Source of the DNA: Jannaschia sp. GRR-S6-38
GTDB lineage: Bacteria > Pseudomonadota > Alphaproteobacteria > Rhodobacterales > Rhodobacteraceae
Length of the DNA: 64,000 nt
Direction: 5' to 3'
Assembly: GCF_029853695.1 (NCBI RefSeq)
Contig: NZ_CP122537.1
Location: forward strand, 1,054,001-1,118,000
Under the pieces are notes generated by a model. The model made no database searches. It saw only the letters and a list, made by a program, of their open reading frames with translations, and was not told where the DNA came from. Shown here piece by piece: positions 1 to 8,500 of this stretch; position 1 is the stretch's first letter, and each line of letters opens with the position of its first letter. The position numbers and the translations under genes are program-made.

Positions 1-324
1 CGTGCCGCCCGATTTCGGGTCCTCCGCACCGAAATGCAGCCGCGCCAGCCGCGCATGCGCGATGGCCTGGGCGCACATCGCGCAGGGCTCCAGCGTGACC
101 CAGATCGCGCAGCCCTCCAGCCGCTCCTGGCCCAGCGCGGCGCAGGCCGCGCGGATGGCCAGCATCTCGGCATGGGCGGTGGGGTCGCGCAGCTCGCGCG
201 TGCGGTTGCCGGCGGCGGCGAGGATCTGCGACCCTTGGGTGATGACGGCCCCCACCGGCACCTCGCCGCGGAGCGCGGCGGCGCGGGCCTCGCCAAGGGC
301 CTCGGGCATGAACGAGCGGAACAT
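1..324 (-). CDS. tadA: tRNA adenosine(34) deaminase TadA (3' end cut by window edge)
   Basis: Zinc-dependent cytidine-deaminase-fold enzyme that converts A34 to inosine in the wobble position of tRNA-Arg(ACG). Seen here are the first 108 or so residues: the HAE motif at residues 51-53 (zinc ligand His51 and catalytic Glu53) and the PCAMC motif at 80-84 that supplies the two zinc-binding cysteines. The C-terminal helix lies off the window. I chose the ATG at 324 because MFRSFM followed by EALGEARAA matches the usual family N-terminus; an in-frame ATG at 372 would add 16 Gly/Pro-rich residues. Neither has a strong ribosome binding site. It is divergent from rluB, a common alphaproteobacterial arrangement. 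Confidence 0.93.
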   Translation of the reverse strand, partial: MFRSFMPEALGEARAAALRGEVPVGAVITQGSQILAAAGNRTRELRDPTAHAEMLAIRAACAALGQERLEGCAIWVTLEPCAMCAQAIAHARLARLHFGAEDPKSGGT

Positions 325-401
325 GCCGGACCAACTGCCCGGCCCGGGCGCGCCGCGCAAGCCGCTTCCCATGGCCCGGGGATGGGCGTAAGGGCCGGGC
401 C

Positions 402-1826
402 ATGAGCGAGAGCGAAGGCAGGGACGGCGACCGGATCGCCAAGGTGATCGCGCGCGCGGGGCTGGCCTCGCGGCGCGACGCGGAAGGCATGGTCGCCGAC
501 CTGCGCGTCAAGGTGAACGGCCGGACCGTCTCGAACGTCGCCCATAACGTGCTGCCCGGCGACCGCGTCACCATCGACGGCAAGCCCCTGCCCCGCCCCG
601 AAGGCGCGCGGCTGTGGCTCTATCACAAGCCCGAGGGGCTGGTGACGACCGAACGCGACGAGAAGGGGCGCCAGACGGTGTTCGACGCGCTGCCCGATGA
701 GCTGGGCCGCGTGCTGTCGGTCGGGCGGCTGGACCTCAATTCCGAGGGACTCCTGCTCCTGACCAATGACGGCGAGCTCAAGCGCCAGCTCGAACTGCCG
801 GCGACCGGCTGGCTGCGCCGCTACCGCGTGCGCGTCAACGGCACCCCCGACGAGGCGGTGCTGGACCGGCTGCGCGCCGGGATCGAGGTCGAGGGCGAGC
901 AATTCGGCGCGATGCAGGTCACGCTCGACCGCCAGCAAGGGGCGAATGCCTGGCTGACCGTGGGCCTGCGCGAGGGCCGCAACCGCGAGATCCGCCGCGC
1001 GATGAGCGCCGTGGACCTGCATGTGAACCGGTTGATCCGGGTCAGCTACGGGCCGTTCCAGCTGGGCAACCTCGCCCCCGGCGCGGTCGAGGAGGTGCGG
1101 CCGCGCGTCCTCAAGGACCAGCTGGGCGGGATCTTCGCCGGCGAATTGGCCGAGGGCCGCAAGGAGCTGCCGATGGACGACGAGACACCGGCCGGCAAGG
1201 GCCAGCGCAAGGACCGCCGCGCCGGACAGGGCGGCGAGGGCGAGACCCGGGGCCGCAAGCCGCGCCCGGCGGGCGACCGCCTGGTCGATAAGGGCCACGG
1301 CAAGCCCGGCGCCGACCGGCCGCGTGCCGGCGGCAAGCCGGGCGGGCCCCGCCGCGACGCCAAGCCCGGCGCGGACCGCGCGGACCGGGCCGCGCGGCCC
1401 GACCGGCCCCGGACGGGCAAGCCGCCCGTGACCCGCAACGATGGCCCCGCGCTGGGCCGCGACGGCGAGCGCCCTGAGCGCGGCCGCGGCGGCAAGCCCG
1501 GGGGCAAGCCGTTCCGCAAGGCGGGCGACCGGCCCGACCGAGGCCCCCGCCGCGACGCGCCCGGCACCGACCGCCCGGAACGCGCGGCCTTCCGCAAGGA
1601 TGGCAGCCGCCCGACCCGCGGCGGCCCGGGCTCGGGCGGCAAGCCCGGCGGCGGCGCGCGCCCGGCGCAGCCCGAGAAAGAGACGAAGGCCGAGCGCACG
1701 ACGCGGCTGCGCCAGGACAGCGCGATCAGCCTGCGCAAGGGCGGCCAGCGCGGCCGCGGCATCGCCAAGCCGAAGAAGCCGGCCAGCACCAAGCGGATGA
1801 AGAAGCCCGACGCGCCCGAGGAGTGA
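402..1826 (+). CDS. rluB: 23S rRNA pseudouridine synthase, RluB/RsuA family, with long basic tail
   Basis: Ribosomal large-subunit pseudouridine synthase. An N-terminal S4 RNA-binding domain spans about residues 10-60. The RsuA-type catalytic domain runs to about residue 245 with the GRLD motif at 108-111, so Asp111 is the predicted nucleophile. Residues from about 250 to 474 form a low-complexity Arg/Gly/Pro/Lys tail with repeated GKPG and DRP units, presumably disordered and RNA-binding. RluB of E. coli is about 290 residues, so the tail explains most of the extra length. RluB versus RluE/RluF cannot be settled by eye; the tail and the neighbourhood with tadA favour RluB. The gene ends 3 bases before the convergent septation gene. 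Confidence 0.92.
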   Translation: MSESEGRDGDRIAKVIARAGLASRRDAEGMVADLRVKVNGRTVSNVAHNVLPGDRVTIDGKPLPRPEGARLWLYHKPEGLVTTERDEKGRQTVFDALPDELGRVLSVGRLDLNSEGLLLLTNDGELKRQLELPATGWLRRYRVRVNGTPDEAVLDRLRAGIEVEGEQFGAMQVTLDRQQGANAWLTVGLREGRNREIRRAMSAVDLHVNRLIRVSYGPFQLGNLAPGAVEEVRPRVLKDQLGGIFAGELAEGRKELPMDDETPAGKGQRKDRRAGQGGEGETRGRKPRPAGDRLVDKGHGKPGADRPRAGGKPGGPRRDAKPGADRADRAARPDRPRTGKPPVTRNDGPALGRDGERPERGRGGKPGGKPFRKAGDRPDRGPRRDAPGTDRPERAAFRKDGSRPTRGGPGSGGKPGGGARPAQPEKETKAERTTRLRQDSAISLRKGGQRGRGIAKPKKPASTKRMKKPDAPEE

Positions 1827-1829
1827 GGC

Positions 1830-2429
1830 TCAGGCCTCATCCTTGCGCTCGTGTTCCTTGAATAGCCCGGCTTGGGCGATGAAGAAGCCGATCATCGCCA
1901 CCGGCAGGCCGAAGGTTTTGAAATTGACCCAGGCGTCGGTGGACATCAGCCGCCAGATGCCCTCGTTCGCCACGGCGAGCGCGACGAAGAACCAGGCCAT
2001 GCGGCGCGTCAGGATCAGCCAGCCCGCGTCATCGAGCGGCAGCGCTTCGGACAGCACCATCGACAAGAGGCTGCGGCCCCGCCACAGCCCCACGAACATC
2101 ACGCCCGCGAAGAGCGCGTAGATCAGCGTGGGCTTCATCTTGAAGAAGCGCTCGTCGTTGAGCCAGACCGACAGCCCGCCGAACACCGTGACCAGCACCG
2201 CGGTCATCACCTGCATCACGCTCAGCTTGCCCGTCAGCGCCCAAAGCGTCGCGGTCGAGGCCAGGATCAGCGGCACGAACAGCGCCGTGACGATGATGAA
2301 GCCGCCATATTCGGTGCCGAAGACGGCGTAGCGCCCGTCCTTGAGCCAGAGATAGGCGAGGAAGAACAGAGCCACCGGGCCCAGCTCGAGCGTGGTCTTC
2401 AGCCATCCGGGAATGCTGCGTTCGGCCAT
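1830..2429 (-). CDS. yciB: inner membrane-spanning protein YciB / septation protein A
   Basis: Integral membrane protein of the YciB/IspZ (septation protein A) family, linked in other bacteria to cell envelope integrity and division. At 199 residues it has the usual family length and is almost entirely hydrophobic segments separated by short loops; the LGPVALFFLAY stretch near residue 15, the WLNDERFFKMKPT motif in the middle and the NEGIWR motif near residue 150 are family hallmarks. The start at 2429 is supported by a GGAGGA ribosome binding site just upstream; longer in-frame starts would add a charged tail atypical for the family. It is often downstream of ftsY in alphaproteobacteria; here ftsY is nearby on the same strand. 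Confidence 0.92.
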   Translation of the reverse strand: MAERSIPGWLKTTLELGPVALFFLAYLWLKDGRYAVFGTEYGGFIIVTALFVPLILASTATLWALTGKLSVMQVMTAVLVTVFGGLSVWLNDERFFKMKPTLIYALFAGVMFVGLWRGRSLLSMVLSEALPLDDAGWLILTRRMAWFFVALAVANEGIWRLMSTDAWVNFKTFGLPVAMIGFFIAQAGLFKEHERKDEA

Positions 2430-2559
2430 CGGCTCCTCCTGCCAGTCCGCCTCAGATAGGACGTCGCGCGCCGCGGGGCCAGCCCTGCCCGGTCGTGTCT
2501 TCGCCCGAAACACCTCCGACGAGTCCGAAAGGCGCGGTCGGCGGACTCCGTCGCGCCGC

Positions 2560-3453
2560 TCAGCCGAACTCCACCACCGCCGCGCCCAGCGCGATCAGGC
2601 TCATCAGCGCCAGGCGGCGCGGGCCCACCGGCTCCTTCAGCCAGACCCAGCCGATCACCGCGGCGAAGACGGTCGAGGTCTCGCGCAGGATCGCCGCCTC
2701 GCCCACGCTGTCGAGCCGCGTGGCCAGCATCACGCAGCCGAAGGAGCCGAAGGCCACGAAGGCGCCGATCACCGCCAGCCGCAGGAGCGCGGGCGACGGG
2801 CGGCGCCATTTGCCCCGCGCCAGCGCGATCAGCGGAAAGTCGAACCCCGTCAAAAAGAAGAACCAGGCGAGGAAGGTGAAGGGATCGGGGGTGGCGCGGA
2901 TACCGTAGGCGTCCCAGGTCGTGTAGACGGCCACCATCAGCCCGGTCGCCACCGCGAGGCCCAGCGCCGGCACCAGCGTCGCGCGGTTCAGCGTCACCTT
3001 GGCCATGTTATAGGCCGACAGCCCGAAGAGCCCTGCGAGCAGCAGCCCCACGCCGACCCATTGCACGGACGAGAAGGTCTCGCCGAAGATGGCCATCGCG
3101 CCCAGCACGGTGAAGAGCGGCGCGGTGCCGCGCACCACCGGGTAGACCACCGTATAGGCCCCCCGGTCGTAGGTCAGCGCCATCAGCACCTTGTAGGCGA
3201 AATGGATCGCCACCATCCCCGCCAGCACCCACCACAGCTCCAGCGGCGGCCAGGGCACGACGAAGAGCGCCACCGGGGCCGAGATCACGACCAGCGCCGC
3301 GTCGATCGCGGTGCGCGAGGTCCAGGGGTCGAAGCGGCCCTTCTGCATCGCGCCGAACAGCGCGTGCAGCAGCGCCGCCGACAGCGCGAGGATCATCGCC
3401 GCGCGTGTGCCCGCGGCGGTGCCCTCGACGGACAGCACCCATTCGGTCAGCAT
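2560..3453 (-). CDS. DMT/EamA family transporter
   Basis: Predicted ten-helix inner-membrane transporter of the drug/metabolite superfamily, 297 residues, with two EamA repeats. The repeat boundaries are visible as two hydrophobic halves, the second ending in VFAAVIGWVWLKEPVG, the typical EamA motif in which the last pair of helices carries a Glu-Pro turn. The TAAGTRAAMILALSAALLHA N-terminus supports the start at 3453 over an internal ATG at 3396, which would cut into the leader before helix 1. Substrate unknown; family members export amino acids, nucleosides or sugars. Transcribed toward the yciB gene, with a 130-base spacer, so it may or may not share its transcript. Confidence 0.85.
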   Translation of the reverse strand: MLTEWVLSVEGTAAGTRAAMILALSAALLHALFGAMQKGRFDPWTSRTAIDAALVVISAPVALFVVPWPPLELWWVLAGMVAIHFAYKVLMALTYDRGAYTVVYPVVRGTAPLFTVLGAMAIFGETFSSVQWVGVGLLLAGLFGLSAYNMAKVTLNRATLVPALGLAVATGLMVAVYTTWDAYGIRATPDPFTFLAWFFFLTGFDFPLIALARGKWRRPSPALLRLAVIGAFVAFGSFGCVMLATRLDSVGEAAILRETSTVFAAVIGWVWLKEPVGPRRLALMSLIALGAAVVEFG

Positions 3454-3516
3454 GGCGGAACCGGGACCGCGCGCGGCGCGGGACATTTCGAACGGTGAAG
3501 CGGCAGGGAGAGCCCC

Positions 3517-4020
3517 ATGTTGCAGATCATCTGGGACGAGCTGAACGGCTCCTTCACCGTGGTCTCGCCCCTCGTGGCGGGCACGCGGCTTTCCGCGGCC
3601 CTGTTCCTGGGCGGCATCATCGGTTTCGAGCGCGAACGCAAGCGCAAGCCCGCCGGTCTGCGCACCCATATGCTGGTCGCGATGGCGGCCTGCCTTTTCA
3701 TCGTCGTGGGCCAGCAACTGGGCGAGGTGGGATTCGGCTCCGATGTCGAGAAGCGCGTGGACCCGCTGCGCCTGATCGAGGCGGTGACGCAGGGCGTGGC
3801 CTTCCTGGCGGCGGGGATCATCTTCACCGCGCGCGGTCGGGTGCGGCACGTGACCACCGGCGCGTCGATGTGGCTGGCCGGCGCGGTCGGGCTGGGCTGC
3901 GGCGCGGGGCAGGTGCCGCTGGCGGCGATGGCGACGCTGATCGTCGTCGCGGTGCTGGTCATCATCCGCGCGATCGAGCGGCGGATGGGCTGGCACGACG
4001 GCGAGGACGAGCCCACCTAG
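3517..4020 (+). CDS. MgtC/SapB family membrane protein
   Basis: 167-residue membrane protein of the MgtC/SapB family. The GFERERKRKPAGLRTHMLV segment at residues 37-55 is the family signature, followed by hydrophobic helices; the C-terminal ACT-like domain of virulence-type MgtC is absent, as in the common short environmental form. Members are tied to magnesium limitation or acid adaptation, but the short form has no firm function. An AGGGAG ribosome binding site precedes the ATG. Divergent from the DMT transporter and overlapping the convergent 4017-4475 gene by 4 bases at the stop codons. Confidence 0.88.
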   Translation: MLQIIWDELNGSFTVVSPLVAGTRLSAALFLGGIIGFERERKRKPAGLRTHMLVAMAACLFIVVGQQLGEVGFGSDVEKRVDPLRLIEAVTQGVAFLAAGIIFTARGRVRHVTTGASMWLAGAVGLGCGAGQVPLAAMATLIVVAVLVIIRAIERRMGWHDGEDEPT

Positions 4021-4475
4021 CGCAGCAGCGGGTCCAGCGTCCTGGGCGACAGCGCCAGCAGCGTCGACAGCATCACCGGCGCATGGGCTTCGCCCACGTA
4101 GATCAACGCGTCGCGGGCGGGCACGCGGGCGTGAAACAGGTGGCCCAACCCGCGCAGGATCCGCTCCTCCAGACCGATCCAGCGATATTCCGGCCTCACG
4201 CAGAGCAGCTCGACCAGCCCGACGGGATGGGACGGATCCCAGCCGACGGGGACCAGCGTCTCTCGGGCGGGCGCGTTGCGCTTCAGCTCCAGCACCACGC
4301 CCTGCCCGACCAGCATGTCCCGGTCCCGCGCCCAGAGCGCGGCCACGCCGCGGAACCCGTCGGGCGCGGCGTCCTTGCCGGGATGGGCGGCGGCGCGCAG
4401 GAGCGCGTCGCGGGCCGCGTCGCTGGGCGGGACCTGGCTGAGATGGATGCCGTCGGCGCCGCTGTCGGGGGTCAC
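4017..4475 (-). CDS. hypothetical protein, possible GNAT-like fold
   Basis: 152-residue soluble protein that I do not recognise with certainty. A central strand-then-helix segment (GLVELLCVRPEYRWIGLEER, residues about 86-105) resembles the acetyl-CoA binding motif A of GNAT acetyltransferases, but the expected Arg/Gln-x-x-Gly-x-Gly pattern is degenerate. No signal peptide or membrane helix. Its ATG overlaps the ftsY stop codon by 4 bases (ATGA), so it is translationally coupled and the last gene of an ftsY operon. Function unknown; a diverged acetyltransferase is the only suggestion. Confidence 0.7.
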   Translation of the reverse strand: MTPDSGADGIHLSQVPPSDAARDALLRAAAHPGKDAAPDGFRGVAALWARDRDMLVGQGVVLELKRNAPARETLVPVGWDPSHPVGLVELLCVRPEYRWIGLEERILRGLGHLFHARVPARDALIYVGEAHAPVMLSTLLALSPRTLDPLLR

Positions 4476-5680
4476 GTGTCGAGGCCCACCAGCGCGGCGG
4501 CGAATTCCTCGGGGTCGAAGGCGGCGAGGTCGTCGATCTGCTCGCCCACCCCGATGGCGTGGATGGGCAGGCCGAAGCGGTCGGCCAGCGCCACCAGCAC
4601 CCCGCCCCGCGCCGTGCCGTCGAGCTTGGTCATCACCAGCCCCGAGACGTCGGCGAGCTTCTGGAAGATCTCGACCTGGCTCAGCGCGTTCTGTCCGGTG
4701 GTGGCGTCCAGCACCAAGAGCGTGTTGTGCGGCGCGGAGGGGTCCTTCTTGCGGATCACCCGGACGATCTTCGACAGCTCCTCCATCAGATCGGCGCGGT
4801 TCTGCAGCCGCCCGGCGGTGTCGATCATCAGAAGGTCCGCCCCCTCGGCCTCGGCCCGGCCCATCGCGTCGAAGGCGAGGCTCGCGGGGTCCGAGCCCTC
4901 GGGGGCGGTCATCACCGGCACGCCCGCGCGGTCGCCCCAGACCTGCAATTGCTCCACGGCGGCGGCGCGGAACGTGTCGCCGGCGGCGATCACCACGGTC
5001 TTGCCCGCCGCCTTGAACTGGCTGGCGAGCTTGCCGATCGTCGTGGTCTTGCCCGAGCCGTTGACGCCCACGACCAGCACCACCTGCGGGCGCTTGGGCA
5101 TCAGCGGCATGGGGCGGGCCACCGGCTCCATGATGCGCGCGATCTCGGCGGCGAGCAGGCCCTTGATCTCGGGCACCGAGAGGCGGCGGCCCATCCGGCC
5201 CTCGGCCAGGTTCGCGGTGACGCGCAGCGCGGTGTCGACCCCCATATCCGAGGCGATCAGCAGCTCCTCGAGCTGCTCAAGCATCTCGTCGTCGAGCACG
5301 CGGCGCGGTGCGGCGGCGGGGACCGCGCGGCCCAGCAGACGGCCGAGCAGGCCGGGCGTCTCGGTCCGGGTCTCGGGTTCGGGTTCAGGTTCGGGCGCGG
5401 CGGGGGCCGCCGGGGCGGGCGCGGCGCGTTCGGGCTCCGGCGCGGTCTCGGGCCGGGCGGGCGGCACGGGCGCGGCCGGGCTGTCGAGCGGCGGGACGCG
5501 GGGCACGGGCGTGGCCGGGGCCTCCGGTGCGCGCGCAGTCGCGGGGGCGGGCTGGGGCGCGGGCTCCGGCGCGGGCGGGGCCTCCGCCTCGGCGCCCTCC
5601 TCCACGATGGCGTCCAGCCCGTCCTCCAGTTTCGAGGACGAACGGGTCAGACGATCCTTGAGCTTGCGGAAGAACGACAT
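4472..5680 (-). CDS. ftsY: signal recognition particle receptor FtsY
   Basis: GTPase that docks the SRP-ribosome complex at the inner membrane for co-translational insertion. Residues 1-20 form a basic amphipathic membrane-targeting helix; 25-110 is an Ala/Pro/Glu-rich acidic A domain; 120-402 is the NG domain. GTPase motifs seen are GVNGSGKTT (205-213), DTFRAA (235-240), DTAGR (287-291) and TKLDG (351-355). The 402-residue length is normal for FtsY. The start at 5680 follows an AGAGGTG ribosome binding site; an in-frame start 24 bases upstream lacks one. A small unknown gene is coupled to its stop codon. Confidence 0.97.
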   Translation of the reverse strand: MSFFRKLKDRLTRSSSKLEDGLDAIVEEGAEAEAPPAPEPAPQPAPATARAPEAPATPVPRVPPLDSPAAPVPPARPETAPEPERAAPAPAAPAAPEPEPEPETRTETPGLLGRLLGRAVPAAAPRRVLDDEMLEQLEELLIASDMGVDTALRVTANLAEGRMGRRLSVPEIKGLLAAEIARIMEPVARPMPLMPKRPQVVLVVGVNGSGKTTTIGKLASQFKAAGKTVVIAAGDTFRAAAVEQLQVWGDRAGVPVMTAPEGSDPASLAFDAMGRAEAEGADLLMIDTAGRLQNRADLMEELSKIVRVIRKKDPSAPHNTLLVLDATTGQNALSQVEIFQKLADVSGLVMTKLDGTARGGVLVALADRFGLPIHAIGVGEQIDDLAAFDPEEFAAALVGLDT

Positions 5681-5770
5681 GGGCCACCTCTCTGGGCCCT
5701 CCACCTATTGCGTCGCGGGGCCCGAATAAAGGGCGGTTGACTCGTGCGCCGCGGGGCCGACCCTAGGGGG

Positions 5771-6652
5771 ATGCTGCGCCTCGTGCTGATCCTGATCCTG
5801 CTGGCCGCGCCGCTGCGCGCCGACCCGCCCCCGGCGATCCATTGCTCCGAGGGGCGCGACGGCCCGCGCCACTGCATCCGCGCCGACCGCTTCGCCGCCG
5901 ATCTCTGCCGCCAAATCGAGGCCGAGGCCAAGCGCAACCGCCTGCCGCCCGCCTTCCTCGCGCGGCTGCTCTGGCAGGAAAGCCGCTTCGATCCGCGCGC
6001 CGTCAGCCCCAAGCGCGCCATGGGGATCGCGCAGTTCATCGCCTCGACCGCGCGGCTGCGGGGGCTCGAAAACCCGTTCAACCCGGCCGAGGCGATCGAG
6101 AAATCCGCCGACTACCTGGGCGAGATGACGCGCCGCTACGGCAATGTCGGGCTCGCCGCCATCGGCTACAATGGCGGCGAGCGGCGGGTGGAGGGCTTCA
6201 TCCGCGGCACCGGCGGGCTGGCGCGCGAGACCATCGACTACGTCGCCATCATCACCGGCCACCGCGCCGAGGATTGGCGCGACGCCCCGCCCCAGACGCC
6301 CGATTTCGCGCTGAACGGCCGGGCGGAATTCCAGCCCGCCTGCCGCGCCATGGCCGCCAACCGCCGGGTCACGCCGATGACCCCGCCGCCGCCCCGCATC
6401 TCGCCCTGGGGCGTGCAGGTGGCCTGGGGCCGCTCGGACGGCGCGGCCCGCGCCGCCCATGACCGCCTGCGCCGCTCCTGCCGCAGCATCGTCCCCGAGC
6501 GGCGCGTTGAGCTGGTCCCGGTCGCCGGGCGCGGCCCGGGGCGGCCCGACATCGTCGCCGTGCGCCTGGGCGCGGGGACGCAGCTCGCCGCGGCCGAGAT
6601 CTGCCGCCGCGTGGCGAATGCCGGCTGTCCCTGCCGGGTCTTCCGGAACTGA
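5771..6652 (+). CDS. periplasmic lytic transglycosylase, SLT family
   Basis: Cleaves peptidoglycan glycan strands to 1,6-anhydro-muropeptides in the periplasm. A signal peptide covers residues 1-17. The SLT domain has the catalytic WQESRFDP motif with Glu70, then MGIAQF (84-89) and AIGYNGG (130-136), the canonical lysozyme-like triad of motifs. The C-terminal 80 residues, with paired cysteines near the end (CRRVANAGCPC), look like a degenerate SPOR-like or other small peptidoglycan-binding fold; this is inference. The ATG at 5771 follows a TAGGGGG site, whereas an in-frame GTG at 5744 would bury the signal peptide. Confidence 0.9.
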   Translation: MLRLVLILILLAAPLRADPPPAIHCSEGRDGPRHCIRADRFAADLCRQIEAEAKRNRLPPAFLARLLWQESRFDPRAVSPKRAMGIAQFIASTARLRGLENPFNPAEAIEKSADYLGEMTRRYGNVGLAAIGYNGGERRVEGFIRGTGGLARETIDYVAIITGHRAEDWRDAPPQTPDFALNGRAEFQPACRAMAANRRVTPMTPPPPRISPWGVQVAWGRSDGAARAAHDRLRRSCRSIVPERRVELVPVAGRGPGRPDIVAVRLGAGTQLAAAEICRRVANAGCPCRVFRN

Positions 6653-6668
6653 CGGGGGCGCCGTCGCG

Positions 6669-8372
6669 CTAGCCGCCGCCGATCTCCTCGGGGAAATGCT
6701 TCATCACCAGCCGGATCGGGTTCGGCGCGGCCTGGCCCAGCCCGCAGATCGAGGCGTCGACCATGGCCTGGCTCACCTCCTCCAGCAGCCCGGTATCCCA
6801 GGCGGGCGCCTGCATCAGCTTGACCGCCTTCTCGCAGCCGACCCGGCAGGGCGTGCACTGCCCGCAGCTCTCGCTCTCGAAGAAGCGCAGCATGTTGAGC
6901 GCCGCGTCCCGCGCGCTGTCGCGATCCGACAGGACCACCACCGCGGCCGAGCCGATGAAGCTGCCATGCGGCTGCAGCGTGCCGAAATCGAGCGGGACGT
7001 CGTCGAGCGACGCGGGCAGCAGCCCCGAGGACGGCCCGCCCGGCTGGTAGGCCTTGAAGGCATGCCCCTCGGCCATGCCGCCGGCCGCCGCGATGATGTC
7101 GGTGATGGTCGAGCCACAGTGCAAAAGGTAGATCCCCGGCGCCGCCACCCGGCCCGAGACCGAATAGCTGCGCAGGCCGGTGCGCCCGTTGCGCTCATGC
7201 GCCGACAGCACCTCGGGGCCCTCGCGCACGACCCGCGCGACCCAATGCAGCGTCTCGACATTGTGGACCAGCGTCGGCCGCCCCCAGAGCCCGACCTGCG
7301 CGACATAGGGCGGGCGGTGGCGCGGCAGACCGCGCTTGCCCTCGATCGACTCGATCATCGCGCTCTCTTCGCCGCAGATATAGGCGCCCGCGCCGCGGCG
7401 CAGCTCCAGGAAGCCGGGCGCGGCGATCCCCGCCGCCTCCAGCGCGGCGATCTCGGTGGCGAGGATCTCCAGAACCGCCGGATACTCGTCGCGCATGTAG
7501 ATGTAGACCCGCTCCGCCTCGACCGCCCAGGCGGCGATCAGCGTGCCTTCGAGGAACAGGTGCGGCACCCGTTCGAGGTAATGGCGGTCCTTGAAGGTGC
7601 CCGGCTCGCCCTCGTCGCCATTGACGGCCATCAGCCGCGGGCCCGGATTGGCGCGCACGAAGCCCCACTTCTTTCCCGACGGGAAGCCCGCGCCGCCCAG
7701 CCCCCGCAGACCGCTCGCCGCGACCGCCTCCTGCACCGCTTCCCAGTCGCCGCCCGCGCGCAGCTCGGCCAGCCGGGCGTAGCCGCCGCCGGCGCGATAG
7801 GCTTCGAGGGTTTCGTAGGCCGGAATCTCGGCGTGGAAATCGCCCGCTTCGATCGTGGCGGCCACCGCCTCGGGCGTGGCACGGTCGACGTGGCGATGCC
7901 CGATCTCCAGCGTGGGCGCGGTGTCGCAGCGGCCCATGCAGGGCGCGCGCAGAACGCGGACGCGCGCCGGGTCGTGCCCGGCCTCCAGCGCGTCGATCAG
8001 CGCCTCCGACCCCGACAGTTCGCAGGACAGCGAGTCGCAGACCCGGATCGTCAGCGCGGGCGGCGGCGCCTCGTCCTCGCGGCGGGGGTCGAAATGCGCA
8101 TAGAAGGTCGCCACCTCCCAGATCTCGGCCATCGACAGGCGCATCTCCTCGGCCAGCGCGCGCAGATGCGGGGCCGAGAGGTAGCCATGCGCATCTTGGA
8201 TCAGGTGCAGATGCTCGATCAGCAGGTCGCGGCGGCGCGGCCGGTCGCCCAGCAGGCGCTGCACCTCGGCCAGGGCCGCGTCGTCATATTGCCGGCCCTT
8301 GGGCGTGGTCCGGCCCTTGCCGCGGCCGGATTTCCAGATGCCCTTCGGCCCGTCCTTGCCGTAATCCAGCAT
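6669..8372 (-). CDS. fdsB: NAD-dependent formate dehydrogenase beta subunit-like (NuoE-NuoF fusion)
   Basis: 567-residue flavoprotein diaphorase. The N-terminal 160 residues are NuoE-like with four cysteines for a [2Fe-2S] cluster (CDSLSC and CMGRC). The rest is NuoF-like with GLGGAGFPSGKKW, the NADH-binding NGDEGEPGTFKDR, the ICGEESAMIES motif and a [4Fe-4S] site (ESCGQCTPC plus a downstream SICGLG). In Fds-type formate dehydrogenases this subunit passes electrons from the molybdenum subunit to NAD. No alpha subunit (FdsA/FdhF), FdsC or FdsD lies beside it here: its downstream neighbour is a convergent transglycosylase. It may serve a distant fds locus or another hydrogenase/dehydrogenase partner. 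Confidence 0.88.
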   Translation of the reverse strand: MLDYGKDGPKGIWKSGRGKGRTTPKGRQYDDAALAEVQRLLGDRPRRRDLLIEHLHLIQDAHGYLSAPHLRALAEEMRLSMAEIWEVATFYAHFDPRREDEAPPPALTIRVCDSLSCELSGSEALIDALEAGHDPARVRVLRAPCMGRCDTAPTLEIGHRHVDRATPEAVAATIEAGDFHAEIPAYETLEAYRAGGGYARLAELRAGGDWEAVQEAVAASGLRGLGGAGFPSGKKWGFVRANPGPRLMAVNGDEGEPGTFKDRHYLERVPHLFLEGTLIAAWAVEAERVYIYMRDEYPAVLEILATEIAALEAAGIAAPGFLELRRGAGAYICGEESAMIESIEGKRGLPRHRPPYVAQVGLWGRPTLVHNVETLHWVARVVREGPEVLSAHERNGRTGLRSYSVSGRVAAPGIYLLHCGSTITDIIAAAGGMAEGHAFKAYQPGGPSSGLLPASLDDVPLDFGTLQPHGSFIGSAAVVVLSDRDSARDAALNMLRFFESESCGQCTPCRVGCEKAVKLMQAPAWDTGLLEEVSQAMVDASICGLGQAAPNPIRLVMKHFPEEIGGG

Positions 8373-8500
8373 GATCGTCCCTCCGTCGGACCTGCCCTAG
8401 CCGCGCCCGGCGGGCGGCGATGGCCCATGCGCGACTTGTGACGGCCCGTTCGCGGACAGTGGGATAGCCCGCGGGCGATCGCAAGCCGGGCGGGGCGCGC

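Noticed and set aside
1046..1840. Long minus-strand open frame across the rluB tail
   Set aside because: It mirrors the Arg/Pro/Gly low-complexity region of rluB on the opposite strand, with no start signal or recognised protein.
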